Positions 35,893 through 43,160 of a stretch of DNA of 64,000 nucleotides are shown one piece after another. The stretch comes from Bacillus sp. CH140a_4T. GTDB lineage: Bacteria; Bacillota; Bacilli; Bacillales; Bacillaceae_G. Location of the stretch: contig NZ_WBPF01000019.1 of assembly GCF_008923725.1 (NCBI RefSeq), positions 206,512-270,511 of the forward strand, in the 5' to 3' direction. The notes under the pieces are model-generated. The model saw only the letters and a program-made list of their open reading frames with translations. It was not told the DNA's origin and did not search any database. Position numbers and translations under genes: made by a program. The first letter of the stretch is position 1; every line of letters starts with the position of its first letter.

Positions 35893-35925
35893 ATAAAAAG
35901 GATAAGAGTAACGCTCCTATCCTTC
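35893..35925 (-). terminator. Terminator at the end of the tatD-family pseudogene
   Basis: AAGGATAGGAG pairs with CTCTTATCCTT (one wobble), T-run on the minus strand. It overlaps the last codons of the gene. Confidence 0.75.
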
Positions 35926-36681
35926 CAAATAAAATTGAATTGTATTTTCATATATCTTTTTCGCAACCTTATCAACAGACATGTTTTTTATAACACTGAT
36001 TTCCTTAAGTACCTCTCCAATCATTCTCGGATGCGTCATAACATCTTCTTGAAATTCCCATGGTCCATCTGTTTCTACCATCATATATTCAAGTGGATAA
36101 TACGAAACGATTTTTCTAATTTTCTCCTTATGTAAAACATCTGGCGTGATAGAAATGTAATAACCGTTCCTCATCATCCTTTTCATTGTTGCTTCACTTC
36201 CTTTAAACCAATGAAAATGTGCACGTAAAACTTTATATTTCTCCAGTAAATCACATACAATATCAGCATCTTCATACACGGCATGCAATATAATTGGTAA
36301 ATCATATTTACTAGCTAGTTCAACAAATCGTTGTAACACCGATATATGTGAATTGATAGCAATGTACTCATCTTCTTTTCTTACATAATACGGTAAGCCT
36401 ACTTCACCAATCGCAACTATGTCCTCTACATGATCTTCAATTAATTTATAAATTTGCTCACATTCTTCTTTATAAATCAGTTGCTCTGGATGAAAACCGA
36501 TTGCTGGATGTACAAAAGGATATCTCTTTGCTAAAGATAAAGTTTCTTTACATGATTAATAATTCATAGATACCGCAATAAGCCCCTTTATCTCTTTACT
36601 ATTTTCCACATCTTTAAGTAATCTACTTCTCTCTCCATCCTTATATTGGTCAACATGTATATGGCTATCAATCCATTTCAT
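35917..36681 (-). pseudogene. TatD-family metal-dependent hydrolase, interrupted by an in-frame stop
   Basis: About 254 codons in one frame. It begins MKWIDSHIHVDQYKDG (metal-binding HxH), continues to VSMNY, then meets TAA at 36556-36558. The same frame resumes at once with SCKETLSLAKRYPF, then HPAIGFHPEQ, VAIGEVGLPYY, LPIILHAVYEDA, RAHFHWF and VETDGPWEF, all normal for TatD-like hydrolases. A single base change (for example GAA or CAA to TAA) explains it. The start at 36681 has GGGGGAATAAAT upstream. The downstream half could only be made by internal reinitiation (GTG at 36339). Probably inactive, or a sequencing error. Confidence 0.88.
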
Positions 36682-36695
36682 ATTTATTCCCCCAT

Positions 36696-36731
36696 AAAAA
36701 AAACAAGAAAGGATCTCCCTTCTTGTTTTTT
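36696..36731 (-). terminator. Terminator after the 37-aa membrane peptide gene
   Basis: AAAAAACAAGAAGG pairs with a run of CC(T)TTCTTGTTTTTT on the minus strand, between the peptide stop and the tatD-like gene. Confidence 0.75.
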
Positions 36732-36739
36732 CATCTATA

Positions 36740-36853
36740 TTATTTAACAATTAAGTTTGTTATGATATCAAATAATCCAATACATACTACGGCAACAGTA
36801 AAGTAGCTACAGAAATCTTTAATTGGAAACTTCACTACTTCTTCTTTACGCAT
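36740..36853 (-). CDS. Membrane micropeptide, 37 aa
   Basis: 37 codons: MRKEEVVKFPIKDFCSY, then a hydrophobic helix (FTVAVVCIGLFDIITNLIV) and a C-terminal Lys. GGGAGAAG precedes the ATG. It may belong to the short family I recall as DUF3961 in B. cereus-group genomes (not verified). It is driven by promoter P2 of the BceR-type set, so it is part of the same regulon as the two-peptide cassettes. Function unknown. Confidence 0.78.
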   Translation of the reverse strand: MRKEEVVKFPIKDFCSYFTVAVVCIGLFDIITNLIVK

Positions 36854-36907
36854 CCCATTCTTCTCCCTTCTTACTATATCCCTAATTATTTTTATCTATT
36901 TGTATTT

Positions 36908-36971
36908 ATTATGCAAAAAATATGACAAATTTACTATCGAATTAACTTACGTAAACCTTACAATGTTGTAA
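36908..36971 (-). promoter_or_regulatory. BceR-type operator/promoter P2 (37-aa peptide gene)
   Basis: Minus strand, reading from 36971: TTACA-N4-TGTAA, N6, CGTAA, N8, GATAG, N20, CATAAT (-10 at 36908-36913). Same spacing as the other seven copies. Confidence 0.78.
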
Positions 36972-36977
36972 GGTTTA

Positions 36978-37011
36978 TAAAAAGGGCCTCATCTACATAC
37001 AGATGAGGCTA
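36978..37011 (-). terminator. Terminator of the short leftward transcript
   Basis: GCCTCATCT pairs with AGATGAGGC, T5 on the minus strand. It would end a transcript of about 100 nt started at promoter P3. Confidence 0.78.
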
Positions 37012-37080
37012 TTAAAAAGTAGTTGGTTTTTCATTCTTCATTACCATTACAAACAGAAAGTAATACAGTGAGACTTTCTA
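36978..37080 (-). ncRNA. Candidate small RNA (or tiny-peptide mRNA), leftward
   Basis: Defined by promoter P3 (-10 TATAGT, 37086-37091) and the terminator at 36978-37011; length about 100 nt. It starts with a stem AGAAAGT/ACTTTCT. The only ATG frame encodes nine residues (MKNEKPTTF) without a ribosome binding site. I infer an RNA product, but it has not been shown. Confidence 0.45.
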
Positions 37081-37085
37081 ATTAC

Positions 37086-37199
37086 ACTATATAAAACTCG
37101 CCATCTTTTAACTATCGAATTACATTACAGAAGACTTACATGTTTGTAAGCTATGTGTAATGTAATTCGATAGTTTCTCTTACTTACATCTCATACAAT
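37086..37199. promoter_or_regulatory. Divergent BceR-type promoter pair P3/P4
   Basis: One central TTACA-N4-TGTAA (37136-37149) is shared by two outward promoters. Leftward: TGTAA (37125-37129), GATAG (37112-37116), -10 TATAGT (37086-37091). Rightward: TGTAA (37156-37160), GATAG (37169-37173), -10 TACAAT (37194-37199). The 18-bp outer arms (CTATCGAATTACATTACA and its complement) are perfect inverted repeats. Each half keeps N6, N8 and N20 spacing exactly. Confidence 0.8.
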
Positions 37200-37205
37200 A
37201 AAGTT

Positions 37206-37360
37206 AGCAAGTAAGCCAAATAAGAAGAACACTCACATAACCAAATTACATTGCTAGTAGCTACTCTTCTTATACCTTTCACTCATGCTACTACAATGTA
37301 CCCCCTCCCCCTTTATATAATAAAAAAAGCCTTATTCCCTATAGACTAAGGCTTTTTTAT
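37206..37360 (+). ncRNA. Candidate small RNA, rightward, with C-rich motif
   Basis: Expected from P4 to the terminator at 37323-37360, about 155 nt. It contains a hairpin ATTGCTAGTAGC/GCTACTACAAT and, just before the terminator, ACCCCCTCCCCCTTTATATA, the same C-rich element found in the 3' part of the three peptide cassettes. I see no frame with a ribosome binding site. C-rich loops are typical seed regions of Gram-positive sRNAs; that role is inference. Confidence 0.5.
37323..37360 (+). terminator. Terminator of the rightward short transcript
   Basis: AAAAAGCCTTA pairs with TAAGGCTTTTTT. Confidence 0.8.
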
Positions 37361-37426
37361 GCACCTTAAAAATACCCATACCTAGTATTTTTGTTTTCGA
37401 CAAAAAATAGGTAGGGGTATAATTCG

Positions 37427-37783
37427 CTATCTCATCGCTAAAAGTTTACTCTTTGCATTAATAGGAATATTTACTGCTTCAATTTCTTCAATTGCCTCGC
37501 CGTAACGTCCCTTTGCATACACCTTTAATGCTCCATCTCTCTTTAACATATGCTTAACAGTCTTCTTTATTTTTTGTTCTCTTCCACGTTCGTCAAATGC
37601 AATAAATTCATATTCATACCATTCATCACCAATATGCTGACCAATTGTATTCACAACCGTATAGTATTCTTTCGTCTTATAAAGTGGATTATATTTATCG
37701 ATAACCGGTCCAAGTTTCGTAGGCAGTAACATTACTACTATCACTATCATCGCTATTAGAGTAGTGATCATTTTTTTCTTCAT
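37427..37783 (-). CDS. YxeA-family secreted/membrane-anchored small protein
   Basis: 118 residues from the ATG at 37783 (AGGAGG 10 bases upstream; an ATG at 37792 is too close to the site). N-terminal signal or anchor (MKKKMITTLIAMIVIVVMLL), then a small beta domain with YNPLYKTKEYYTVVN, DEWYEYEFIAFDERGREQ and KRDGALKVYAKG, matching YxeA (DUF1093). In B. subtilis yxeA belongs to the yxdJKLM-yxeA operon, controlled by the BceR-like regulator YxdJ; here the gene carries promoter P5 of the same operator type, which supports the regulon idea. Confidence 0.82.
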   Translation of the reverse strand: MKKKMITTLIAMIVIVVMLLPTKLGPVIDKYNPLYKTKEYYTVVNTIGQHIGDEWYEYEFIAFDERGREQKIKKTVKHMLKRDGALKVYAKGRYGEAIEEIEAVNIPINAKSKLLAMR

Positions 37784-37820
37784 AATAAACATTCCTCCTC
37801 TGCAGGATATATATACATCC

Positions 37821-37884
37821 ATTTTAAAAAGAAGGAATAAAATCTACTATTGAATCTCATTACATTACACTTACATTTTTGTAA
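37821..37884 (-). promoter_or_regulatory. BceR-type operator/promoter P5 (YxeA-family gene)
   Basis: Minus strand from 37884: TTACA-N4-TGTAA, N6, TGTAA, N8, AATAG, N20, TAAAAT (-10 at 37821-37826). The only deviation is AATAG for GATAG. An additional TGTAA lies within the N6, giving a run of TGTAA repeats. Confidence 0.78.
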
Positions 37885-37922
37885 GAATTAAAAAAAGGTG
37901 AACGAATTTACTCGTTCACCTT

Positions 37923-38759
37923 TTAGCTCGCTTTAAAGCCACCACCAAGTACATCACGTACATCGTGAATAACAACGAAAGCATCTTCATCTACTCGACT
38001 AATAACTTGCTTTAACTTAACAAGCTCTTGTTTATTAATAACAACATATAAAACTTCTTTATTTTTACCAGTATATCCGCCGCGTCCTTCTAATACAGTA
38101 ACACCGCGCGTCATGTTTTTCGTAATAGCCTCACGTATTAAGTCTGGTTGATTTGAAATGATTGTAACAGCCGTTTTTGTATCCATTCCTTCTACAATGA
38201 AATCAATCACTTTTGCTCCGATGAATACTGCAACAAGTGTGTACATTGCTTTTTCTTGTCCTATTATAAATACAGAACCAGCAATTACAACAATATCAAT
38301 AATAAGTACACCTTTACCAACGCTCCATCCTAAATATTGATTTGCTAACTGAGCTAAAATTGCCGATCCTCCTGATGTACCTCCAGCTTTGAACATACAA
38401 CCTAATCCGACACCGACAAATAAGCCAGCGAATAGAGCCGCCAATAACGTATCACTATTTACATGATACTCAATATGTTCCGTAACATATAAAAACAAGG
38501 ATGTTTCTACAATCCCTAAAATTGTATAAACCATCGTTTTCTTATCAAAAAATTTATAACCAATAGCTAGTAAGATTGCATTTATAGCAAAGTTCACAAT
38601 CCCCGGCGACCAATCAAATAAATAGTACGTAACAACCGTTACACCAATAATTCCACCTTCTGATAAACGGTTTGGAATTGCAAAGTAATTAATACCAATT
38701 GCGAATAATAATGAACCAATTGTAATGAGTGTTATTTCCTTTATACGTTGATTAACCAT
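37923..38759 (-). CDS. YitT family membrane protein (DUF161 + DUF2179)
   Basis: 278 residues: six hydrophobic helices (about 10-195; GGTSGGSAILAQL in the middle) and a C-terminal DUF2179 domain (GVTVLEGRGGYTGKNKEVLY, then the VIHDVRDVLGGGF end). The family is common in Bacillus; the transport substrate is unknown. Single gene on the minus strand. Confidence 0.88.
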   Translation of the reverse strand: MVNQRIKEITLITIGSLLFAIGINYFAIPNRLSEGGIIGVTVVTYYLFDWSPGIVNFAINAILLAIGYKFFDKKTMVYTILGIVETSLFLYVTEHIEYHVNSDTLLAALFAGLFVGVGLGCMFKAGGTSGGSAILAQLANQYLGWSVGKGVLIIDIVVIAGSVFIIGQEKAMYTLVAVFIGAKVIDFIVEGMDTKTAVTIISNQPDLIREAITKNMTRGVTVLEGRGGYTGKNKEVLYVVINKQELVKLKQVISRVDEDAFVVIHDVRDVLGGGFKAS

Positions 38760-38876
38760 AGTTCATACCTCCCCCCATTTGACATTGTATCACTATCTTC
38801 TAGAGGTTTAGAAGTTGTTTTTATCGCGCATTTTCCCCCTTAAAGATTGAGATATTATGTTTAAACAAAGGGGTGA

Positions 38877-39206
38877 TTAATTATTCATATTTGCTCTAAC
38901 TGTACGGACAAATCGCTCCACATTCCCCTTCTGAATATACTTAGCTCGAATGGTTTCATGATTACAAGTAAACTCGAAATGCGGACGAAAATCTATGCTA
39001 TCTATATGCAAATATGAATAATCTTTAAATGTTGCAGGATAGTATGGAAATTCCCCGTAAAAAAGGAGACGTCTAGTAGTAGCAGCAAAAATCCCATGTT
39101 GATACGATAGCGTCAAATTATCCTTTTCAAATATCCCTACGACAAAAGCCAAAACCTTTTCATCATCTTCTATATACTTTTTCACACTCGATAAAAGTTC
39201 ATTCAT
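38877..39206 (-). CDS. Small bacterial PH-domain protein (YokE-like)
   Basis: 109 residues, all beta except the helical start and end: DDEKVLAFVVGIFEKD, HGIFAATTRRLLFYGEF, YSYLHIDSIDFR and a final helix (ERFVRTVRANMN) fit the short PH-like family found in Bacillus. Probable cytoplasmic adaptor of unknown role. No signal peptide. Confidence 0.7.
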   Translation of the reverse strand: MNELLSSVKKYIEDDEKVLAFVVGIFEKDNLTLSYQHGIFAATTRRLLFYGEFPYYPATFKDYSYLHIDSIDFRPHFEFTCNHETIRAKYIQKGNVERFVRTVRANMNN

Positions 39207-39352
39207 GCATATCCCTCCAAATACGATTTCGAAAAGAACCCATGGATTATTACAGACCGGTTTAACTCCTTTATAAAGTATGAAACGCGTTTCCTGTCAA
39301 AGATATTTCAAAAAAATAATCCGTTATGTGATTTACACATAACGGATTAAAA

Positions 39353-40330
39353 CTAAACGGTAGAGCGTTCCACAAGTTCATATGGAATTTCCACCTTTTC
39401 CTGTTTAGAACTTTCATCACTTATTTGCCTGTAAAACATTTCAAAGGCCTTTTTACCTATTTCCTTTAAATTTTGATCAATGGTTGTAAGTTGTAACACT
39501 TGCGAAATAGGTTGATTATCAAAGCCAATAATCGCTAAATCCTCAGGAACTTGAATACCTAATTTTTCAGCTTCTGTCATAACCCCAATCGCAACTTCAT
39601 CTCCTGCTACTATTAATGCTTCAGGAAGATGCTGCATCCCCTTTAATTTATGAGCCACTTTCACACCATCTTCTAATGTAAAACATTCTGTGAAAATCCA
39701 TTCCTCATTCACTTCTTCATCTATAGATTGCAATTGCTGTTTATAAACATCAAAACGCTTTTGACTACTCGGTCCTAATTTCCTTCCCGTGCAATAGCCA
39801 ATTTTTTTATAGCCTTTCTCAATCAAATAATCCATTCCTAATTGAAAAGCTGCTGAATGATTCGTATATACACTTGAAACATTTGAAATATCATTATCTT
39901 CACAAGCTACAATTGTTCCATAAGAAGCATACGGCTCTATCGTTTCCCATTCATTCGCACGAGAACAAATGATAAGGCCATCCAATTGTTTTGTTTTTAA
40001 CATATGTAAACTTTTCATTTCTTCTTTTTTATTATAATTCGTTTGGCAAAGTAGCACTCTGTAATTACGAGCTAACGCTACCTCCATCATCCCGCCCACC
40101 ATTGCATCAAAACATGGATGATTAATATACGGTAAAATCACACCAACGATATTCGTTTTCCCTTTTGATAAATGAACGGCATTTGCGTTTTGTGAGTAAT
40201 TCAACTTCTCAACTATCTCTATAACCGCTTTCCTTTTTTCTTCACTTACATACGGATGATCGTTCAATACTCTCGAAACAGTCGTAACTGAAACTCCCGC
40301 CATCTTTGCAATATCTTTAATATTAGCCAT
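39353..40330 (-). CDS. LacI/GalR-family transcriptional regulator
   Basis: 325 residues. N-terminal helix-turn-helix and hinge: IKDIAKMAGVSVTTVSRVLN, then KAVIEIVEKLNYSQNANA. Periplasmic-binding-like effector domain with GVILPYINHPCFD, LIEKGYKKIGYCTG and IIGFDNQPIS. Effector unknown; no sugar operon lies next to it, so it may act elsewhere. AGAGGTGAGTGT precedes the ATG. Confidence 0.9.
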   Translation of the reverse strand: MANIKDIAKMAGVSVTTVSRVLNDHPYVSEEKRKAVIEIVEKLNYSQNANAVHLSKGKTNIVGVILPYINHPCFDAMVGGMMEVALARNYRVLLCQTNYNKKEEMKSLHMLKTKQLDGLIICSRANEWETIEPYASYGTIVACEDNDISNVSSVYTNHSAAFQLGMDYLIEKGYKKIGYCTGRKLGPSSQKRFDVYKQQLQSIDEEVNEEWIFTECFTLEDGVKVAHKLKGMQHLPEALIVAGDEVAIGVMTEAEKLGIQVPEDLAIIGFDNQPISQVLQLTTIDQNLKEIGKKAFEMFYRQISDESSKQEKVEIPYELVERSTV

Positions 40331-40411
40331 ACACTCACCTCTACTCTTAAATTAATAAATTCAATGAACATATGTCAAATCTTCTCATCATTACACCTTC
40401 ATTCGTTTTTC

Positions 40412-40475
40412 TTACAAAAGTGTAATTTTCCTGTAAGCTAATTCGATAGTGACTCCCTGCTTTTTTTCATACAAT
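40412..40475 (+). promoter_or_regulatory. BceR-type operator/promoter P6 (cassette 1)
   Basis: TTACA-AAAG-TGTAA (40412-40425), N6, TGTAA (40432-40436), N8, GATAG (40445-40449), N20, TACAAT (40470-40475). Transcription would begin about 40 bases before the first peptide gene. Confidence 0.82.
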
Positions 40476-40521
40476 TAAGTCAGAAACAAGGCAACAACTA
40501 TTCGAAAAGGAGCGGATTCAT

Positions 40522-40623
40522 ATGATGAACAAAATGAAATCAAACAATTTTTTACATACAATGGGCATGGTATTTTCTGCTCTAATCGATGCTAAAGCTG
40601 TTGCTTCTACATTAAACAAGTAA
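40522..40623 (+). CDS. Cassette 1 peptide A (33 aa, amphipathic)
   Basis: 33 codons: MMNKMKSNNFLHTMG, then a helix ending FSALIDAKAVASTLNK. AAAAGGAGCGGATTCAT before the ATG. It is nearly identical to peptides A of cassettes 2 and 3 and related to the peptides at 32.1 and 32.2 kb. No leader or double-glycine motif. It may be a membrane-active or regulatory micropeptide; no known function. Confidence 0.78.
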   Translation: MMNKMKSNNFLHTMGMVFSALIDAKAVASTLNK

Positions 40624-40635
40624 GGAGAATTCATT

Positions 40636-40731
40636 ATGAACAATATCACTTTTAACAAATTAGATTTTTTAGGGCTAGCTAGCGGATCAGTTCTTCTTAC
40701 TGCTTTTATTTACGCCGCTACGCTTGTATAA
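40636..40731 (+). CDS. Cassette 1 peptide B (31 aa, transmembrane)
   Basis: 31 codons: MNNITFNKLDFLGLASGS followed by a hydrophobic helix (LLTAFIYAATLV). TAAGGAGAATTCATT precedes the ATG, 12 bases after peptide A. The LASGS...LLTAFI pattern is shared with the four peptides at 19.3-19.9 kb (SASGA...VLTALI). Predicted single-pass membrane peptide of unknown function. Confidence 0.8.
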   Translation: MNNITFNKLDFLGLASGSVLLTAFIYAATLV

Positions 40732-40770
40732 ATTTCGTGTCCCCTTTCCCCTTTATTATAAATAGCAATA

Positions 40771-40805
40771 GAAAAGACGACCGTCTATGCCCGGTCGTCT
40801 TTTCT
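40771..40805. terminator. Bidirectional terminator, cassette 1 / plsC
   Basis: Stem AAAAGACGACC/GGTCGTCTTTT with T-runs on both sides, between convergent genes. It is preceded by the C-rich element TCCCCTTTCCCCTTTAT shared by the cassettes. Confidence 0.88.
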
Positions 40806-41410
40806 TATTTTTGATTTGATTGCAAAGTTTCCTTTAGCTCATCAAACTTCTCATTTAATTGATCTGTCATCATTTTCATAGCTGTCTTTCGATCTATTTG
40901 TTCCTCAGCATCAATTTGAATTGGGTCTCCAAAAATCAATTGTGCCTTTTTCCCTTTTATTAATTCTTTTATACTTGATGGGCCAACATAAGCTGCCGGT
41001 ACTAACGGGACATTAGAACGTAGCGCAATCGTAACAGCCCCAGCTTTTAATGAAACGTCTTCTGTTGATCGTGTCCCACTCGGAAAAATCCCTACTACTT
41101 TCCCTTCTTTTAATAGGCGTGACGGAATTTTGAGTGTACTCGGTCCTGGATTCGCACGATCTACAGGGAATGCATTCACATTTTTAAAGAACCAATTTTT
41201 GAACTTCCCTTCAAATAATTCTTTTTTCGCCATGTAATGAATTTGGGTCGGGTACATCCCTGTAGCTAACATTAATACATCCATAAAACTTGTATGTGTA
41301 CACGCAACAACATATGGGCCACCTTCTGGTAACTTTTCTCTTCCTTGCACTTCTACTTTCCCAGCTGTTTTAAATATATATTTCAACAAAAATGTAATTG
41401 GTTTATACAT
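40805..41410 (-). CDS. plsC: 1-acyl-sn-glycerol-3-phosphate acyltransferase
   Basis: 201 residues. Acyltransferase motif H(x4)D in CTHTSFMDVLM (about 37-43), KKELFEG, FPVDRAN and motif III FPSGTRS are all present. It makes phosphatidic acid from lysophosphatidic acid in phospholipid synthesis. One N-terminal hydrophobic helix. Sits between cassettes 1 and 2, with no other lipid gene nearby. Confidence 0.9.
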   Translation of the reverse strand: MYKPITFLLKYIFKTAGKVEVQGREKLPEGGPYVVACTHTSFMDVLMLATGMYPTQIHYMAKKELFEGKFKNWFFKNVNAFPVDRANPGPSTLKIPSRLLKEGKVVGIFPSGTRSTEDVSLKAGAVTIALRSNVPLVPAAYVGPSSIKELIKGKKAQLIFGDPIQIDAEEQIDRKTAMKMMTDQLNEKFDELKETLQSNQK

Positions 41411-41523
41411 TTGTTTCGTTCCTTTCTGAACATCCGAATTATAATCATTCTCTTACAATGATTATAACACTAAGTTTTAGGAGTTGGTAATAAAAATGAG
41501 TATTAATTGTTAAATTTCAATTC

Positions 41524-41587
41524 TTACAAAAGTGTAATTTTCTTGTAAGCTAATTCGATAGTTACTCCCCCCAATATTTCATACAAT
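41524..41587 (+). promoter_or_regulatory. BceR-type operator/promoter P7 (cassette 2)
   Basis: TTACA-AAAG-TGTAA (41524-41537), N6, TGTAA (41544-41548), N8, GATAG (41557-41561), N20, TACAAT (41582-41587). Confidence 0.82.
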
Positions 41588-41632
41588 TAAGTCATAAAGA
41601 AACAACGACTATTCGAAAAGGAGCGGATCAAT

Positions 41633-41734
41633 ATGATGAACAAGATGAAAACGAACAATTTTTCAAATACAATGGGCATCGTATTTTCCGCTCTAATCGA
41701 CGCAAAAGCTGTTGCTTCTACATTAAACAAGTAA
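41633..41734 (+). CDS. Cassette 2 peptide A (33 aa)
   Basis: 33 codons, MMNKMKTNNFSNTMG then FSALIDAKAVASTLNK at the C-terminus; differs from cassette 1 at only four positions. AAAAGGAGCGGATCAAT precedes it. Confidence 0.78.
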   Translation: MMNKMKTNNFSNTMGIVFSALIDAKAVASTLNK

Positions 41735-41746
41735 GGAGAATTCATT

Positions 41747-41842
41747 ATGAACAATATCACTTTTAACAAATTAGATTTTTTAGGATTAGCTAGCGGCTCT
41801 CTTCTTCTTACTGCTTTTATTTACGCTGCTACGCTTGTATAA
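41747..41842 (+). CDS. Cassette 2 peptide B (31 aa)
   Basis: 31 codons, one residue different from peptide B of cassette 1 (SLLLTAF for SVLLTAF). TAAGGAGAATTCATT before the ATG. High DNA identity with cassette 1, including spacer and terminator, indicates recent duplication of the whole cassette. Confidence 0.8.
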   Translation: MNNITFNKLDFLGLASGSLLLTAFIYAATLV

Positions 41843-41870
41843 CTTTGTGTCCCCTTTCCCCTTTATATAG

Positions 41871-41904
41871 AAAAAGACGACCGTCTATGCCCGGTCGTCT
41901 TTTT
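41871..41904. terminator. Bidirectional terminator, cassette 2 / small membrane gene
   Basis: The same AAAAGACGACC/GGTCGTCTTTT stem as cassette 1; it overlaps the last codon of the convergent 46-residue gene. Confidence 0.88.
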
Positions 41905-42043
41905 AAATGTTTCTTTCTTTTAACTCTTTTAAAAGCTGTATCATTTCAGCTTGTTGTTTTATCTTCTTACGACCATTTCGGTTAATTGCTGCAAGCTCAC
42001 AAGCAACTCCGACGGCAAAGAAAAACAATACACTTTCTAACAT
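41903..42043 (-). CDS. Small protein with N-terminal membrane helix, 46 aa
   Basis: 46 codons starting MLESVLFFFAVGVACELAAI, then a basic helical tail (NRNGRKKIKQQAEMIQLL). GGAGGATTTCAC precedes the ATG. I do not recognise a family. It lies 21 bases from the stop of the EamA transporter on the same strand, so it is probably co-transcribed with it. Confidence 0.72.
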   Translation of the reverse strand: MLESVLFFFAVGVACELAAINRNGRKKIKQQAEMIQLLKELKERNI

Positions 42044-42064
42044 GTGAAATCCTCCAATTGCCTA

Positions 42065-43033
42065 TTAAACAGCTTGGCGTAATTGCTCTTCTTGTAAAAT
42101 CTTCTTATTTATATTCTCTTCTTTTCTCTGACAAACGTTATTGCGAATGAGTGCTGCGATAACAAGTAAAGTCCCTACAATATCAAACATCGTTATTTGA
42201 TATCCTTGCATCATCATAATAATTAAAGTCGTAATAGGCACAAAGTTAATAAATAAAATACCATTAATAGATGATAAAATTTTCACACCGTAATTCCAAG
42301 CGAGTAACGCTACGATTCCCGGTAATGTCATCATAAACAATAAATCATATTTCACGATAGAAATCGTTCCCATGCTCGGAACCGATACATATCCAAGCGA
42401 TGTAATGATTACGGTTATAATCCCTGTGACCGTCGTACCGAATACACACGTCAACGTAGAATAACGTAATGTTGACCAGTCGCTACACGTTTGACCACCC
42501 ATCGTATAAATAACCCAACCTACAACTCCCACAAATATACACGCTAGTGAAAACATGTTATCTTTCAATGTTAAAAAGAAACTCATATCACCCTTCGTAA
42601 TAACAAATACAGCTCCTACAAAAGCAATCATCATGCTCGTTATCATATACTTTTTCGGTTTCACATGCTTATATCCCCATAGAATACAAATAGAAATCAT
42701 CGGCATAAGTGCTTCCATGATGGAGGCTACCATCACGCCCGGTTTTCCCATTAACATTTGACCTAAAAATATAAGTACATTATATACAGTAAACGCCATC
42801 GTTCCGAAAAAGACGAGTAACTTTCCTCTTCCCTCTAAACGAAATGCCTGTTTGCCTTCTTTCATTAACAACAATACAATCAGTACGATCGCTACCGCTC
42901 CATAGCGAATAAGCGAAAAATAAAATGGATCTATGTATTCTAACGCATGATCAGCAACCGGAAACATTGCTCCCCATGACATACTTGCAATTAAACACGC
43001 TAAAGCCCCTATTATCATTTGACCTTTTCTCAC
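42065..43033 (-). CDS. EamA/DMT-family transporter
   Basis: About 322 residues from a GTG at 43033 (GGGGGATT upstream; start not certain). Ten hydrophobic helices in two EamA repeats (first starts IIGALACLIASMSWGAMFPV; GVVGWVIYTMGGQ in the second). Probably exports amino acids or metabolites. Divergent from a LysR regulator, which likely controls it. Confidence 0.87.
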   Translation of the reverse strand: MRKGQMIIGALACLIASMSWGAMFPVADHALEYIDPFYFSLIRYGAVAIVLIVLLLMKEGKQAFRLEGRGKLLVFFGTMAFTVYNVLIFLGQMLMGKPGVMVASIMEALMPMISICILWGYKHVKPKKYMITSMMIAFVGAVFVITKGDMSFFLTLKDNMFSLACIFVGVVGWVIYTMGGQTCSDWSTLRYSTLTCVFGTTVTGIITVIITSLGYVSVPSMGTISIVKYDLLFMMTLPGIVALLAWNYGVKILSSINGILFINFVPITTLIIMMMQGYQITMFDIVGTLLVIAALIRNNVCQRKEENINKKILQEEQLRQAV

Positions 43034-43110
43034 CACAATCCCCCACTTCTTTCTATTTGCACAAAGAGAATTGTAAAAGAAAAAATATATCACGTAAAAT
43101 GATTCAAAAT

Positions 43111-43145
43111 GATGTTAACTATCATTTATAATGATAGTTAACATC
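43111..43145. promoter_or_regulatory. 35-bp palindrome between EamA and LysR genes
   Basis: GATGTTAACTATCATT, three-base centre TAT, then the perfect complement. It ends just before the ribosome binding site of the lysR gene (AAGGAGG). Likely an operator for the divergent LysR protein; as an RNA it would form a strong hairpin in the lysR leader. No T-run, so not a simple terminator. Confidence 0.6.
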
Positions 43146-43160
43146 AAGGAGGATCATATT

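Noticed and set aside
37250-37346. TTG-started hydrophobic frame in the rightward short transcript
   Set aside because: No Shine-Dalgarno sequence before it and it runs into the terminator stem; kept only as a possibility under the sRNA finding.
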